Shown here one piece after another: positions 1 through 13,380 of a stretch of DNA of 64,000 nt. The stretch lies in the NCBI RefSeq assembly GCF_018446385.1, contig NC_056004.1, positions 6,104,767 through 6,168,766 on the forward strand, in the 5' to 3' direction. Every line of letters begins with the position of its first letter. The stretch's first letter is position 1. This DNA comes from Zingiber officinale (lineage: Eukaryota; Streptophyta; Magnoliopsida; Zingiberales; Zingiberaceae). Both the position numbers and the translations under genes were made by a program. The notes below the pieces were generated by a model. That model saw nothing but the letters and a program-made list of their open reading frames with translations, was not told where the DNA came from and did no database searches.

Positions 1-574
1 GGCTGATTATCGTAAAAATATGATTCATCTTAGTCATCTTAAGCAAAGGAAGAGGACAATACAGAAAAATCAAGGACAAAGAAGATTAATATAAGAAAAA
101 TCACAAGCAAGGGAGACAAGAGGAGATATGTCCACATATATCCAATTTATCACTTTCATTCATAGAATGCACGTGTCTTTTGAGTTTCTGGAGCTTCTTA
201 GGTATATAATGCTTCTCTTTACTGAGTTGTGCTCTATTTTATTTTATTTTTCTCCAGCCATTGATAAATGATTGGGGGAAAATGATTAAACATTATTCCT
301 TTCGAGACAATATGAAACCAAAATTTCCTCATCTTGCTTCAAATATAATGTTAAGAATTGTTCTAATAACATCGAAAGCTAAACGACTCTTTTCACCATT
401 ACTTCAAAGTCTCTTGTAATGCTTTTAACATGATATTATAATTATCTTAAGAAGGTGATTATTTGAGATGTATATGAGGTTTAGTCCTCTCCACAACAAA
501 GTGCAGCTGTCCAGTATCACCATAAATACCTATTTCTGAAAAATAAGAACACTATAAAAAGAAGAGAGGTATAC

Positions 575-2557
575 CTATCCTAGCAAGTCTATTCACCCAT
601 TTAGGAATAGACTTACCAGTCAACTGGTAACAGATATCTTGGCAGAAATGATTGCAATTCTTTGTGATCAATTGGTAAGTGTCTCCATTGTAATTCAAAG
701 ATTGAATTTCCACAAACTCTCTGACCTGCAAGGGGTCTAAATGTGTTGTGCCCATGAATATTGATTTCCTAAACCTGAAGCCTGGACATTGACGAGGATC
801 AACCTCAAAGATTCCACTTGTTGGATAATCATGTGCTCCAAATGCATATTCCACACCATGAACTACAAGAATATTTTTATAGAGTGAGGGTAAATTTTTA
901 TATTAGTAGATGACAAAAAAGAATGTTTTAAACTCAAAAGTCCAAAAGAAGGCGAGGGAAAGAACAGTGGTCCTACAATACTCACTTCTAGATAATAATC
1001 CAATCAGAAACTACGCAACACAAGAAGCAATCAAGCAGCAAAATTTCCTGTCAAATAACAGCAGTATGACTATGTTAAGTAGCTTTCCTTATTATCCCTC
1101 ATAGAACAAATTCAGGAACTTCAATCAGACTAATGGCAGTGATATCTGCAGTTGCATTGAGTAATCTTTTGCAGTTTTAGATTGAGGTATTTACAATTAA
1201 ATTCTGTGATCTTATGGTCTAAGATTTGATAATCCTTGTTGTCAAAATATTACTAACGTGCATCCATGGGATGATATGAGCTAAAGATTCCATGTGGCAT
1301 CTACAACTCACCTTCAACTGATAATCTGTGTCCATTTAACACAAAGCAATAGTATAATAGGCCCTCTTGTTATGAAAGACAAGGAAAGAAAGTCTTACAA
1401 TTGGACCTAAGTGGCTAAGACAATACTACCTTTATCTATTTATCATTGTACAGTTAGAATCTCTACACTACACATTTACAAGCAATAATCTAATTAAAAG
1501 GTTCTTAAACAAATAATGCCGCATTGTAGCAAGTTCAAAGCTTGAGATTCCCTCTTCCTAGTTCAGGTAGGCTTGTTGAACCAGCAGGTAAGTCATTTCA
1601 GCCGATGGAAATCAGCAGTCACTGATGAGCAGGATGAATACAGAAATCCTAGCCTTAGTTAGGTGCAAAAAGCCAAATAAGATGTACAATCAACCTATAA
1701 TTCTATAAACAAATACCAAAGTGATTTCACCATTCTAGCTAGCCTACAACAATATCATGTTCAGCAATTAATCAAGCCTATCATAAGATTTCCTATAAAC
1801 AAGTCGTTTACCCACTTAGTTATGAGGGGTCTTAAGAAGGTCAATGCTGGCACAAGCTTGTGCCTCCAACCTATTGGAAATCCTTACCGCTAGTATCTAC
1901 AGAACAGCAGAAGTAGGCCTATTAGTTGACTAATGTAAACACTATGACAGTATTGATTTGCACTATCCTTTCTTCCTTTTCTCCTGAATGTGGCAACTCC
2001 ATGCTCGAGTCCCTAGTCCCTCATGGAACACCGTACACATATTTATCTAAAGAATGTAAGATTTAACTAAGGTAACATACAAAAGAAAATATTATCTTAG
2101 CCAACTTGAGTTAATGGGTATGATAGGATAGTTTCACAGGTAAAAGACTACAATCAGATGCATGTAACCATAAGAGCTCTACCATGGTCTCACATTAAAG
2201 GAGGAAAAATATAAATATTTAGGCAGATTAAGAGTCTATTAGATAGTTCAAGAATTTTTTTCCCATTAATAATTTGACTATAAGCAACGTATATAAAGAC
2301 TAATGCATTCCCAATGTTCTTTCAATGGTATAAGCCCAAAAAAAAGTACCTTCAACGCCAGTGTGAAATATCCCAAGGCCTGCCCAGTACATATAGCCAT
2401 TTATAGATGTCAAGTCATAAACATTGAGATAAACAGGGACATTTCCTGATGTTTTGCTGGCTGATCGAGCTTTTAGGAACAAAGAAAAACCGCTCGAAGC
2501 TCTATTTATCCGAAAAGGCAAAAAGGGATTTTTCCCCTTCTTTAAAAGCAGCTTCAT
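575..2557 (-). CDS. DeSI-like PPPDE thiol peptidase, 5' two coding exons (partial)
   Basis: Two coding exons on the minus strand, 2557-2350 and 862-575, joined by clean GT-AG borders. They give 165 residues and then a split glycine codon at a further donor (574). The protein has the PPPDE fold signature of plant DeSI-like proteins: residues 40-50 read VPVYLNVYDLT, the likely catalytic His is H65 in the FHTGVE segment, and the likely nucleophile is C139 in KNCNHFCQD. The family consists of cysteine isopeptidases related to the deSUMOylase DeSI-1; its substrates in plants are largely unknown. The ATG at 2557 was chosen because the N-terminus MKLLLKKG resembles the start of Arabidopsis At4g17486-type proteins as I recall them. 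The C-terminal exon, which normally continues with a short Cys-containing segment after RLARIG, was not found in 1-574 and is probably beyond the left edge. Confidence 0.88.
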
Positions 2558-3703
2558 ATTCCTATATTTGAGTAAAAAAATAGGAAAATTAAAATATAGT
2601 TCCCAACCACAGTCAATATTTCGACTGCTGCTGATAATGGTAACAATATAGGAAATAGATGAACCATTGAATCCAAAGGTTGGGGAAAAAAAGCATGCAG
2701 AAATTTCCCAATCTTAATGGTATATTTGATTGGATGAAAATAAGACAACAGAAAGAAAATGAATTTGCTGATTTCTCAAGTAATATTTAGATGGAAAAAG
2801 ATGAGAAGAGAAAGAATTTTGTTCAATTATTTTATTTTATTTCCGCTCAAATCCGGAAGGAATGAAAGAGAACCTAAGTAATTTTATATATATAACAAAC
2901 ATAATATTACTCCTTGACAAACAAGATGACTGAAAGTATAAAGACCATAGTTTCCCCCCTACTTCTCCCCTCCAAATAAGCACAGCATAACTCCACCGTG
3001 GTAAAAAAAAAAATAATAAACAGAAAATAAAATTAATGATAATAAAAACCTTTCTTCAAACTCAAAGACAAGTTGAACTATGCAATAAATAAATTAGTAG
3101 AAGACGTCGACGCCAACCAACACTAGGAAAACGCAGAAGTTGAAGAAAAAGCAGAAACCAGATGGTTAAATTTTCCAAAGATTTGAAGCGTCGTTTCGAC
3201 ATAAGAAACCATTGACGAGCTGACAGCAGTTTCGAAACATCAATGACAATCAAGGATAGTGATACTTCATCCACCAAGTCGACGAGAGTTAAAGCACGAA
3301 CTACCTGACTTTGAATGTGGAGCAACAAACGAACAAAATGCAATTTTCAACTTAACCCACCCAAAATACCACGGAAAGGACAATCCTTTTTGGCAATTTC
3401 CCAAGGACCGAAATTGCAAGAGAAAATACTTACGGCGAAGGGGGAAAAAAATCAGAGATGAGATCGAGAAAAACCTTCGTCAAGGAAAGGCCGCCCAATC
3501 AAGTCATCGCTGAGCGTGCAATCCACAAGGAAAAGACATCACTTTGGGAGCTCGAGGGACGATGGCCACCCTCCGCGACACCGATCGAGGGGAGTCTGGG
3601 GAGATATCGGAAGATTTGAAGTTGGAGAAAGATCTGCACGCCGGTTTTGGCTTCGTTTTGAGATGCGATATCTCTATACCTGCCGCCGCGATCGATCGAA
3701 GGG

Positions 3704-3741
<38 letters not shown>

Positions 3742-3860
3742 AGCAGGCAAGGCTCGGCACTGTGTGCCTGCCTGTTGGAGAAACAGTAGACTAAGGAAAA
3801 GACAGACACAGACTGCATCTGAAAGCGCGCTATTTTAATATTTTCTGCTATCGACAAATT
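2558..3860 (-). promoter_or_regulatory. Upstream region of the DeSI-like gene with GA/CT microsatellite
   Basis: This stretch lies directly 5' of the DeSI-like start codon. It becomes GC-rich between about 3490 and 3790 and holds a (GA)n run at 3708-3737, which reads (CT)n on the gene strand, a common feature of plant 5' leaders. A leader exon and intron are plausible, but no transcription start can be fixed from sequence alone. Several short open frames here are low-complexity and are not called. Confidence 0.4.
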
Positions 3861-5367
3861 TGTTGATTTTCTTCATTAAAGAAATAAAAAGTGTCAAGAC
3901 CAATTGTAAAAACCAATAGCCCATTGATATCAAAAACAAGAACGGTCGAATTTCGATTAAAAAAAAAAACAGATTAATCAGATTGTATAAGTCATGATCC
4001 ATCCAATTCTATGAAAAATTTTTATTAATCATCAGATAATTCAGGAAGTATTCGAATAGACAGAGTCCAACATCTTTTAATTACATGTCCTATTTAAAAA
4101 AAAATTCTATAAATTCATCGTAGCTGGGTCGAATTTTGATAAAGTCTTATGCTCATATCCTCTTTAATTTCCTAAATTAGTCCCAAGCTATGATATAATT
4201 TGTCACTGGCTATTCCTAGGAATTTCCGATTTACAACTATCCATTATTATAAGTATTTTTAAATTTATTGTGGGAATAATTATAAAAACAAATAAATGAA
4301 AATATTATATTAGTGGAACTTTAATTAAATTAATATTTTAAATATTTTGCATTTACCCCTAAATGAAAATTCTTATTCCAAGTTCATTTTTTTTAAAAAA
4401 AATAATTTCAAATCAATTCAGTCCGTGTCAATATCTTCAAAAAAAAAAAAATTGACATTACCAATTTTTTAATTAAAGTATTCAAAGATATTTTAAAATC
4501 ATGTAACAAAGAATAAGGGAATATGTGTAAAAATAGAAGGCATTCCAGATTTGTAGTCGAAAGAAAATAATTTTTATATATATTTTTATTTCATATTACG
4601 ACTATAAAAATTGTATTATTTATGTTTGACTCCGTCTGAAATTCTGAATCGCTGAACATTCCAATTAAAAGACATGGTCGAGTATTAAATTTGATGGGTT
4701 ATCCGAACTGGCAAATTGCTGATAGAAATTGACTCGTTAAGATACTCTCATTTCAGAAAATTAGTTTTAAATACGTGCAAGCATTTCCAAAATTTTAACG
4801 ACAATACGTCAAACGTCGACAGATTAAATACGATCGAGATGTTTCGAGTTAGAAAATAAATATGACGGAGATGTAAGAAGCTTTCAATACATCTGGAACA
4901 TGGAGTGCATACTTTGTGTTTTTTTCCAGAGCTTTTGGTTGTACTCTTCACATGCACCTCGATTTTCTCTTATGTCCACTTTCTAACGTACAGACAGACA
5001 TACAAGCAAAGTTTTGTGTGTGAAAAAAAAAAGAACAATCATCGCAGTTGAAGAACGCAGAGAAAAATGGTTCCTGGATTATAGCTACATTTAAATTCTA
5101 ATCGAATCTTGATTGTGTTGCTCGGTGGTATTTGCATCACTGTTTATTTTATGTAAAGTTCGCTTATTGAAAGTGTTTTTTGTTGAATACTTTCGATTTT
5201 AACGTCGATCGAAACCTCAATGTTTTGCCAAATCTAATCAGAAATTACACACAACTCTGATGAGATTAAATAACCAATTTATGTATTATAACTTTGCAAT
5301 ATCGATATTCAACCCGTGCCATGTTGACAAACCAATAAAATAGCTGATAAATGCTCCTGGTTCACAA
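3861..5367. other. AT-rich intergenic region
   Basis: AT-rich DNA between the DeSI-like upstream region and the 3' end of the J-domain gene, with many A and T runs. I see no coding exon, RNA gene or transposon terminus. The 3' UTR of the J-domain gene must begin just left of 5368. Confidence 0.5.
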
Positions 5368-8300
5368 TCAGAACACACCACTCGTAGAATTGAACTGATC
5401 CCAGGCCTCCTGCGAGAAAAAAGAAAATAAAGAATAAATTGGGATTTCAACAAATTGGTCGGTTTGATTGCTTGAACAAATATCGTATAAGGATCTAGGG
5501 AGTAATTGGTACCTGCAATATATCGAAAACCTTTTCTGCAATATATTTTTGGTGCTCAGCAGCACCTCTCTGCTGTAGTTTATCCGGATGCAAGTATAGT
5601 AGCGCCTTTTGGTAAGCCCTCTTCACGGAAGGTCCTTCAATTATGTCAACAAGTGGAACTGGCTTCCATCCGCAGCCCGACCAAAGAACCTGAATAATTT
5701 TGCGTCATAAAATTAGACAATGTGAATATGCAATAACAGATTGAAAACACTGCTCCCAACAATATACATGAGCGTGATTGCAGCAGATTCACGAGAAAGA
5801 ATTAGTCAAGAATGGCAGATTGATGAATTAATCAAACAAGAAAACATGGAGATGCCAGTTAAGAAACTAAGAGAAAGGAGTTTTGTAGTTGAATTTGCAA
5901 TTATGAAAATAGAACTCACATATTGGAGAGTGGATAGCAATGATCGAATATTTCCTTCTTTTCCTTTTGACCACTCCCGAATTTTACGGTTAGCAATCTG
6001 GAAAGAGGAAGCTGGTCAAGCTTATGTGAACATTCATTTACCAATTTCTTTTTAATGGAATAGACTTATATTTACTTCTATCTCTTCCCGTTGTGAAGCA
6101 GATTGCTGATTTTCGAATAGTGTTTGAGGTAACTCTTCCACCTGCATATGGACAATCATTTTTATCATTTGGTATTTCAAGGAAAATAAAAAACTTTGAG
6201 AGAATATAAAAAACTTTAACAAGACAAAATATCATTTGAGTGTCAAAGTAGCAATGAACAAAGCCAACGGAAGATCCATCTAGTCAACTACCACACTTAC
6301 AAGTTGTGACATTAAGGCGGATTCACCTTGATGGATAATTAGGAGGGTAAAGGCGACGGCTAAGGAAAGCAATATGATACTGTATATAAGTGATCCGTAA
6401 TCCATATTGTAGAACATCCACTTCGCATTTTCTTTATCAGTCCTTGATGAATGAATTAACTTAATGGTTTTGGTTTACTTCTAGCATTGGGTTGCACTTT
6501 GATCAGCTAAAAGGAAGGGTAAGAGCTGCCAATATAGATTGAACATTCTCTTTTCATTATTTTTATTTATACCCAAATACTCTGTTACTATTTTGGTCCA
6601 TTCACGCACTGTAAGTTCCTTAATTGTCGCACATGTGCCCTTGGTTGACCCAAATGCCTACATTGATCATCGAACAATATTGTTTGCAAGAACAATTCAA
6701 CAGGCATGTCTAGTGTCTGCCACTACTAAATAACTTATTAAGCAGAAAGTACTAATAAAGCATGAAACCTCGAAGGCATAGCAAATATCTAAAAACAAAA
6801 AATTAGGTTACTAATATTGGGATATCCTGCAAGCTACATAGAAGTTGCATCCCTACAAACAACACACAATCAAGTCATATCCATTATGTATGTCACAATT
6901 GTTCGCAGTAGCTAGTATCAAAATATTGGAACTTAAAAGATGGCATAGTTTTCAAACGAAATGATACTTGAAATTAGGTATTGCTAATCTTCAAATCCTT
7001 CATGCACTTCTAGTTATGCCCTCTAACTACGAAAAAGTAAAAATAAAAAATAATCATACCAAACATCCTTCAAGATCTTCAAAGTGATATTCCTCAGCAT
7101 TATAGGCAGAAACATTATTGTTTTCTTTTGTGGCAGCTGAATAAAAAGGAACAAAATCAGAAGAGGAGAAAGTTATAATCATAACTGAAACAGAATAAAC
7201 AGAGATTATAATACATTGAATGCTAAAACATCTTGCAGTGTTCAATATGAACAGCCAGACCCTTTGTGTGGCAAATGAAATAATTTTTTATTTTGTGTGT
7301 GGCCTCTTCCAGAGCTGTTACATATGTATAAAATGAATCTCATCTACTGATTAATCAATGGTCAGAATTTATTCCCATTCTTAATTAGACAGCTCTGTAT
7401 GCCTTCACAAAAAACCATGGTGAAAACCCCCTCCTCAATAGTTTGTCCAGCAAAGCGACTTAATGAAGTTATGTTTCTTCTTGTTGCCTTATTATAGCAT
7501 AAACTTATCTTTTTGAAGCATACGTATATTCACAGTGGAGCCATACTGAATAACAAAAGATTTATTAGTGGAGTCTTTGCATATGTAGGTGTACAAATTT
7601 ATAATAGAACGTAGGCAATCAACTAATAGCAAATAAACCTAAAGTAGCATCACTAGCAACTTGCAAGGACATAATATGGTGGAAATATCCCAGCATATTA
7701 CAGTTATTGCAGAACTGAAGGAGGAAAGAGTTTGTAACGAGATTTAAAGCAACTGATTAATTACAGATAAAATATATCTGTAACTGATTAAAATCAACAG
7801 TGAACAGATGTTCAACTGATTAATTACAGAAAAAATATATCTGAAATCTCACAGAATTGTTCCAGAAAAGAGTAAGAAACTTACTGGGGTTTAGTCCTGA
7901 AGTGTTACTCCTTTCTGGAGAAGGATCTTTAGTAAGGGGATCATTTGAGCTCGTAAAGGGGGGAGAAATCCCTTCATTCTTTAACATTTCATTCACCTAA
8001 AAGGTTGTCAATATGTAATGGAGTTAAATGCATTAAGGTAATTCACCATCACAAAATTTTGAGAATAATAACTTTCTGGAAGAGCAGTAACATACTTTTG
8101 CATAGTAAGTTCCAAAGGTTCCTTCATTATGTGGAGGGACAGCTTTCACTTTGTCATTTGCTTCTGCAGCAGGTGTACTAACTTGAACTTCTGCTTCACT
8201 TTTCACTCCATCTTTTTCTTTGGATTTTGTATCCCCAGATTCAAATATGCCTTTGCGTTTTGGGGAGCCTTCTATATTGAAGATTTTAATAAAGTCCTTA

Positions 8301-10306
8301 ACTCTTCCTTTTACTCTCCTACTGTGCATCTTTTCTTCCAAAGATACTGGGATATCTTTCTTTTTAGGGTTATTTGTGCCGACATCCTCAGAGTTTCTTT
8401 TTTGCTTCTGTTGTTTAATTTTAAAGCCATCAGTTGCATCTTGTTGCCCTCCATCTTCCTTCTCGTGTTCATTCAAGGTCTCGGATCCTGAGTAGACAAA
8501 GAAACGATATAGAACCGTAAAACCAACCAGAAGATTAACTTGTGTGAATGTGTTCCCGTTTTTGCAATTATTATCCTGAAAGAGTTGATGAATTTTTACG
8601 GTCATACTTATATTATCATTATTGTACCACGGAACTCTCCAGTATTATTATCTTTATCAAAGAGAAATGTCATAGATGGCTTGTTTTCATTGACAACTTT
8701 CTATTTTTAGTTCCGTAACTTCTAAAAACTAGCAGTATTACTACTGCAGTGATTAAATAACACAGATGTTGAGAGCAAGTACCTGCATTTCCAGTATAAG
8801 ATTTGCTCGAGTAATTCGGATCAAGCTCAGACAAGTTGTACTCACGAAATGACAAATCCACCCCGTGCTTGATCTCTGAAAAGATGTCATTTATTACCTT
8901 GTTTTTGTGGTTTTCAGTTTGATTGTTGGATATTCCAGGTGAAGCAGACATATAATCATCATCATCATCATCAGATGGATATTCAACAGATTGTATGACC
9001 ACTTCAGGTAATCTACTATATCTACCAGCAACATTAGTTTCCTCTGAAAGAGAAGAAAGACCAAGTGACACTCCTTTGCCAGCCCATCTGTATATAGAGA
9101 AGTGAAATTGATTGTTGTTGATGTAACCCTCTAAGCTGGTTGCATATCTTTCAGACTGACTCCCCTTGCTGAAAGTTTCTGACGATTTAATGGTGCCCCG
9201 AGAGAGTTGACTAGCTAAAGGGCTTTGCCGATAAAATGAATGACCAGAACTTCTCAGGTCATCATGAACTGATGCTGCTTTCGAAGCATTCGGTGAATGT
9301 GGAAAGCTAAAATTGTCATCCTCAATCTTCGATGGAGGGTGATGTGTTGGCGAACCAAATGGTGGATGTTCTACTCCTTTTGCCAACTTCGTCATGGGGA
9401 AGCTGGAATAGCCATGCTTGTTAAACCAACAGAAATATACGCATGAATTATATCATTAAAAAAACAAAGAATTTGATGTAGATTAATTTTTTTTAACTAA
9501 GGATTAGTATTTTATTGAGTAAAAGATGGGCGTCTATAATAACAATAGCACAAATTTAACGCCTTTAAAATAAAAAACCAATCTGTTTCACTTTCTAAAC
9601 CTAGGTGGGTGGGTATCAGTAGCTTTGGACCTCTTCGTAATCAGATCTTCATTCTCGCAACTTGCTTTTCGTTTATGATCACACATATCAATGCTAATAT
9701 CACGATGCGAAGCTACTTCAGATTCTAATGTTAAAATCCAAAAGGAGTGTATCCCTGTGGTGTCGTATAATTAATCCTACAATAATTAAGGAGGTCAATC
9801 GAAATTACCGAAATTGAAACTTGAGAAACAGGCTCGGGAATCGACTCAATCTGAAAAGAGGTACTAAAAGAGGGAACAAAAAGATGGAACCTGAGATGTG
9901 GCGGCAGCGACGAGCCTCCAACGAAAACAGGCCGATTAGGGCTGGCAATTCTTGAACTAGGCGAGGAAGGGAAAGGGTCTCGATCGAGCTTCCCGAGCGT
10001 GGAGAGGTCGGACTCGCTGCCAGGGAATATGTCGTCATAGAAATCATCGCCAAGGAGGCGCCTTCGGGCCGGGCTGCCGAGCTCCCCGAAAGAGGGCTTC
10101 TCGGTGGAGGGGGTGCGAGGTCGTGCGCGTGCGTCGAGTGATTCCTCCCGGCTGCGTCGTCTCTCATAGAAGGACCGCCTTGGGGGGCCGCCGAACACGT
10201 CAGCGAAGTCGACGTCGGAATTACGGTGGTACTGCGGCTGCTGGTGGTGGTGGTGATTGCCGAAGGGATCGCGGTGGACGTGGTCCCTCACGCCGAGTTT
10301 CGCCAT
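5368..10306 (-). CDS. JAC1-like: Auxilin-like J-domain protein (JAC1-type, chloroplast movement)
   Basis: Nine coding exons: 10306-9891, 9402-8783, 8487-8096, 7996-7885, 7136-7060, 6141-6076, 5997-5920, 5689-5513, 5409-5368. Every border is GT-AG, phases agree, and the total is 1980 nt or 659 residues, close to Arabidopsis JAC1 (about 650). The N-terminus carries the [16 protein letters not shown] segment typical of these auxilin-like proteins; the middle is low-complexity with an acidic DDDDDD run. The conserved block begins near residue 562 ([17 protein letters not shown]) and runs into the C-terminal J domain with HPD at 621-623. Auxilin-type J proteins recruit Hsp70 to uncoat clathrin; JAC1 is needed for the chloroplast accumulation response to weak blue light. 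The JAC1 assignment rests on length and both end motifs; another auxilin-like paralogue is possible. No frame disruption is seen. Confidence 0.9.
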
Positions 10307-10800
10307 GGCGTCCGAGAAAGGCTAGTGCGAGGGCATTTTCTTGATCGACGGAAGAGGGAATGGAGTTAGGGACGGGGATGGAGACAAGACAAGAGAAAAG
10401 GGAAAGGGGGGATTGGGCCAGTGGAGTGGAGAAGAACGAAGAAGGATTGGAGTTGCGGTTGTGGTTGTGGTTGCGAAGGGCGAACGCACAGCTGGAGCTC
10501 GCGCCACTAGTGGTCGCCAGTTTTCGTATGGCGTGGAGAAGCTCGGAGTGGGGGGACTCCACCCGGGAACGAACAAACGAACAAACGAACGAATGGAGAG
10601 GAGACGAGAATGGCGACAGGTGGGACCGACGAGAAGCGGCGGGCGACGGATCAGGTGGGGCCCGCAAAATGGAAGGATTTATATCATTATATGGAAAACT
10701 AATCCGCTTGTAATTCAGTTCGAAGGCTCGAAGCGAGTGCCTCAGTAAGACACGATGCCGTAGAATGCTTGTCGAATATGAGAATCCAGGTATGTCTCCA
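10307..10800 (-). promoter_or_regulatory. 5' leader and proximal promoter of the JAC1-like gene
   Basis: GC-rich DNA immediately upstream of the ATG at 10306. The gene strand is rich in CT/TTC tracts, as expected of a plant 5' leader, and there is an imperfect run of a 4-base unit (acgaacaa type) near 10570-10593. I do not see a convincing TATA box. The longer open frames here lie on both strands in biased sequence and have no recognisable domain. Confidence 0.4.
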
Positions 10801-10805
10801 TGTAT

Positions 10806-10835
10806 CCTCACCTCACCTCACCTCACCTCACCTCA
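10806..10835. repeat. (CCTCA)6 microsatellite
   Basis: Six perfect tandem copies of the pentamer cctca, followed by unique sequence. No gene overlaps it. Confidence 0.9.
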
Positions 10836-11239
10836 AATAGATTACTCAAGCTCAAACCTTAATTTGACTCGTTTTGTTTACCAATTAGGACCAAAGCACC
10901 TAAGTCAGTGTAACAAAGGTCATGAGCAATGCACTTCGTTTCACCCATCTGCAACTCCAAGACACAAATTAGGTTGGAACATTTGTTTAGTTTAAGTGCA
11001 TCACTACGGTGAGAGTAAATAGTTTCTTAAAGAAAATGAATGTACACGTCTTGGATTCATTCTCTAATTTATTGAAAGATTTATGGAGTTCTGTGACTGC
11101 AGCAATTCCCAACAAGAGTAGATTTGAAGAAGTAAAATCCTGCAACGATGGACAACAATAAGTTTCCAGATTGAAATAGTATCAACCAGATTTTCTACTA
11201 ATAATTTTAAGAAACTATTTATGGTTTGTCAAGGAAATT

Positions 11240-11823
11240 CACTTTGTAACTTTGTTACGAATTTAGTCAAGTTGGAAAGATTTGATGGAAAAAACTTTCG
11301 ACATTGGTAAAAGAAATTAGATTTCCTATTCACTTTGCTAAATGTGGTATATGTTTTTACCACACAATCGACAAAAAAATAAAATGAAACTATGGCATAA
11401 ACAAGGGCAAGATAAAAATAGGATCAAAATGATTATGGGTGTAAGAGGCATATTTGAAATGCAATGACTTATACTTTGTTCAACCAATACTATAACAAGG
11501 AAATCATAAAGGAAATATGGAACTCACTTGAAGCTAAGTATCAATCTGAAGATGCTACAAGTAAGAAATTTCTAATTTTTAATTTTTTTTTAACATCGCA
11601 TGGTCAATAGTAAAAAAATTATTAAGCAATTTCATGAAGTCATACACATTTACAATCAATTTGTACAACATGGAATGCGTATAGATGCATCTATTGTTGT
11701 GTCTTTGGTGATGGACAAACTTCTTAATTCATGAAAAGATTATAAAAATAATCTGAAGCATGAAAAGGAGAACTTGTCTCTAGAAGAATTGTCTAGCTAT
11801 CTTCGTATTGAATGTTAGGAGAT
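11240..11823 (+). pseudogene. Degenerate Copia gag fragment
   Basis: Conceptual translation gives pieces of a Copia-type Gag (UBN2-like) with several stops and frame changes: VKLERFDGKNF near 11263, EIWNSLEAKYQSEDATSKKF near 11515-11570, then segments matching NQFVQHGMRID and LSLEELSSYLRIE. The order matches the N-terminal two thirds of the Gag in the Copia element at 15429-21626. It stops abruptly at 11823, where a new LTR begins, so that element probably landed in this gag. Non-functional. Confidence 0.75.
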
Positions 11824-12386
11824 TGTTGGTACAATTATTTTCATATCCTCGAGTCAAGGTTGATCAGTTTGAGCAAATTCGAGTGGATTCGAGCTTGAGT
11901 TTCAATATTTGGACAATATGTGAGAAGAGGTCAAGTAAGTTAAGGTTGATCGGATATTTGACAATATATGAGAAAAAAGTCAAGTAGGTCATGGAAGACC
12001 AGATACTTGACTGGAAAAGTCATAACTAAAGGTTAGAGAAGGTAAAGTTCTAACTCGAGAGTTAGGCAAGGGTAAAGTCCTAACTGAAGGTTAGGCAAGA
12101 CAAAAATCTAATTGGAAGTTAGGCAAGTGAAAATTCAAGTGGGTCAAGGAGGACCGCACTTAGTGATTAGAAGTCCAATTGGAAGTTGGCAAAGAAAAAG
12201 TCCAAGTGGGTCGAAGGTTGATAAGATACTTGCATAAGAGAAAGTCCAAGTGAGTTAAAAGTTTGACCAAACATTTGATGGGGAAGACCCAACATGTCAC
12301 GGTTGACCGGATGTTGGACAAGGAGAACCCTTAACTCCAATCAAGTGAGTTAGGGTTAGTCAATCGATTAGAGAATTCATTGGGAC

Positions 12387-12895
12387 TAGGGGTGTAATCG
12401 AGTCGAGCCGAGTCGAACTCTTGAATGTTTGAGCTTGACTCGTTTATAATCGAGCCGAGCTTGAGCTTTATTTACCGAATATATTCATGGCTCACGAGCT
12501 TATTCGAGTTTTTATCAAGCCTGAATGAGCTTAATAAATATAAATTATAAATTTAAATATTCATTAAAAACTAAAGTATATATTTAGAGAAATTATAATA
12601 TTCTTATTAAAATTTATAATTTTATTCTAATAAATAAATTTAATATATTTGTCAATAATATATTTGTCTATATTTTTCATAAGTAGAGTGTAAATCTATA
12701 AATTTAATATCAAAACTATTATTCTTTTATTTAAAAGTTGATTCATGAGCTTAATGAACATGTTCACGAGCCGAGTATTGTGAAGCTTGAGCTTGGTTTG
12801 TTTATCTTAACGAGCCTCATTAAACGAGCTCAAACAAGCTTTATCGAATCGAACTTCGAATAGTTCACGAATGGCTTGGTTTATTTACACTCCTA
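12387..12895. mobile_element. hAT-type MITE with 8-bp target-site duplication
   Basis: About 509 bp. Left end TAGGGGTGTAA and right end TTTACACTCCTA form imperfect terminal inverted repeats. Flanks are attgggac (12379-12386) and attgggat (12896-12903), an 8-bp duplication with one change, which fits hAT transposons. The interior is AT-rich with GAGCTTGAGC/GAGCCGAG-type motifs on both strands and no coding sequence. Its transposase must come from elsewhere. Confidence 0.85.
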
Positions 12896-12903
12896 ATTGG
12901 GAT

Positions 12904-13380
12904 ATGGATAATCGATTGGGTAATTAATTAGAGTGACATTTCTCGTGAAGGTGCCAGATCAATTCGGGTAATCAATTCTAGCCATGTTAATCGATTAGAC
13001 TGATTGATTAAGAATATCTTAATCAATTAGATAGTTTGCTAATCGATTAAGAGTTATTTATCGTGAGAAGCATAGTGAGTTAGAGAATTGATTGACCAAT
13101 TGATTCAGCCCAAATCAATCGATTGGGAGAAGTTCATGAAGCACAGTAGGATTCAGTATCGATTGGGCAATCGATTAAGACTCTTTTAATCGATTGGGAT
13201 AATTGATTAAAACTTTTCACGAGAGAACAGAAGGTTGGATAACCGATTAAAGCATTCTTGATCGATTTGATAACTCATCAATCAATTAGATTCGAAAAAA
13301 GAGTCATTCTGTAGGTGTTTGAATGGTTAGATAACGTGACAATTAATTAGAGAAAAACTGAATCAATTGGGAGGAGTCGA
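12904..13380. repeat. Palindrome cluster of LTR F (AATCGATT word)
   Basis: Many copies of the short self-complementary word (C)AATCGATT(G), often in pairs a few bases apart, e.g. near 13125 and 13152-13205; further copies lie left of the MITE near 12361. This is the position, within the LTR, at which the other LTR families of the window carry their own palindrome words. Decay has altered a fraction of the copies. Confidence 0.7.

Noticed and set aside
457..540. Possible third coding exon of the DeSI-like gene (acceptor near 538, stop near 457)
   Set aside because: The translation is unlike the conserved Cys-containing continuation after RLARIG in this family; the true exon is more likely outside the window.
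3499..3857. Overlapping open frames around the (GA)n run
   Set aside because: Low-complexity translations (Ser-Leu or Arg-Glu repeats) from a microsatellite in a probable leader.
10221..10811. 196-codon minus-strand frame and overlapping plus-strand frames upstream of the JAC1-like ATG
   Set aside because: Biased leader sequence; no domain, and the JAC1-like start with its conserved N-terminal segment explains the locus.
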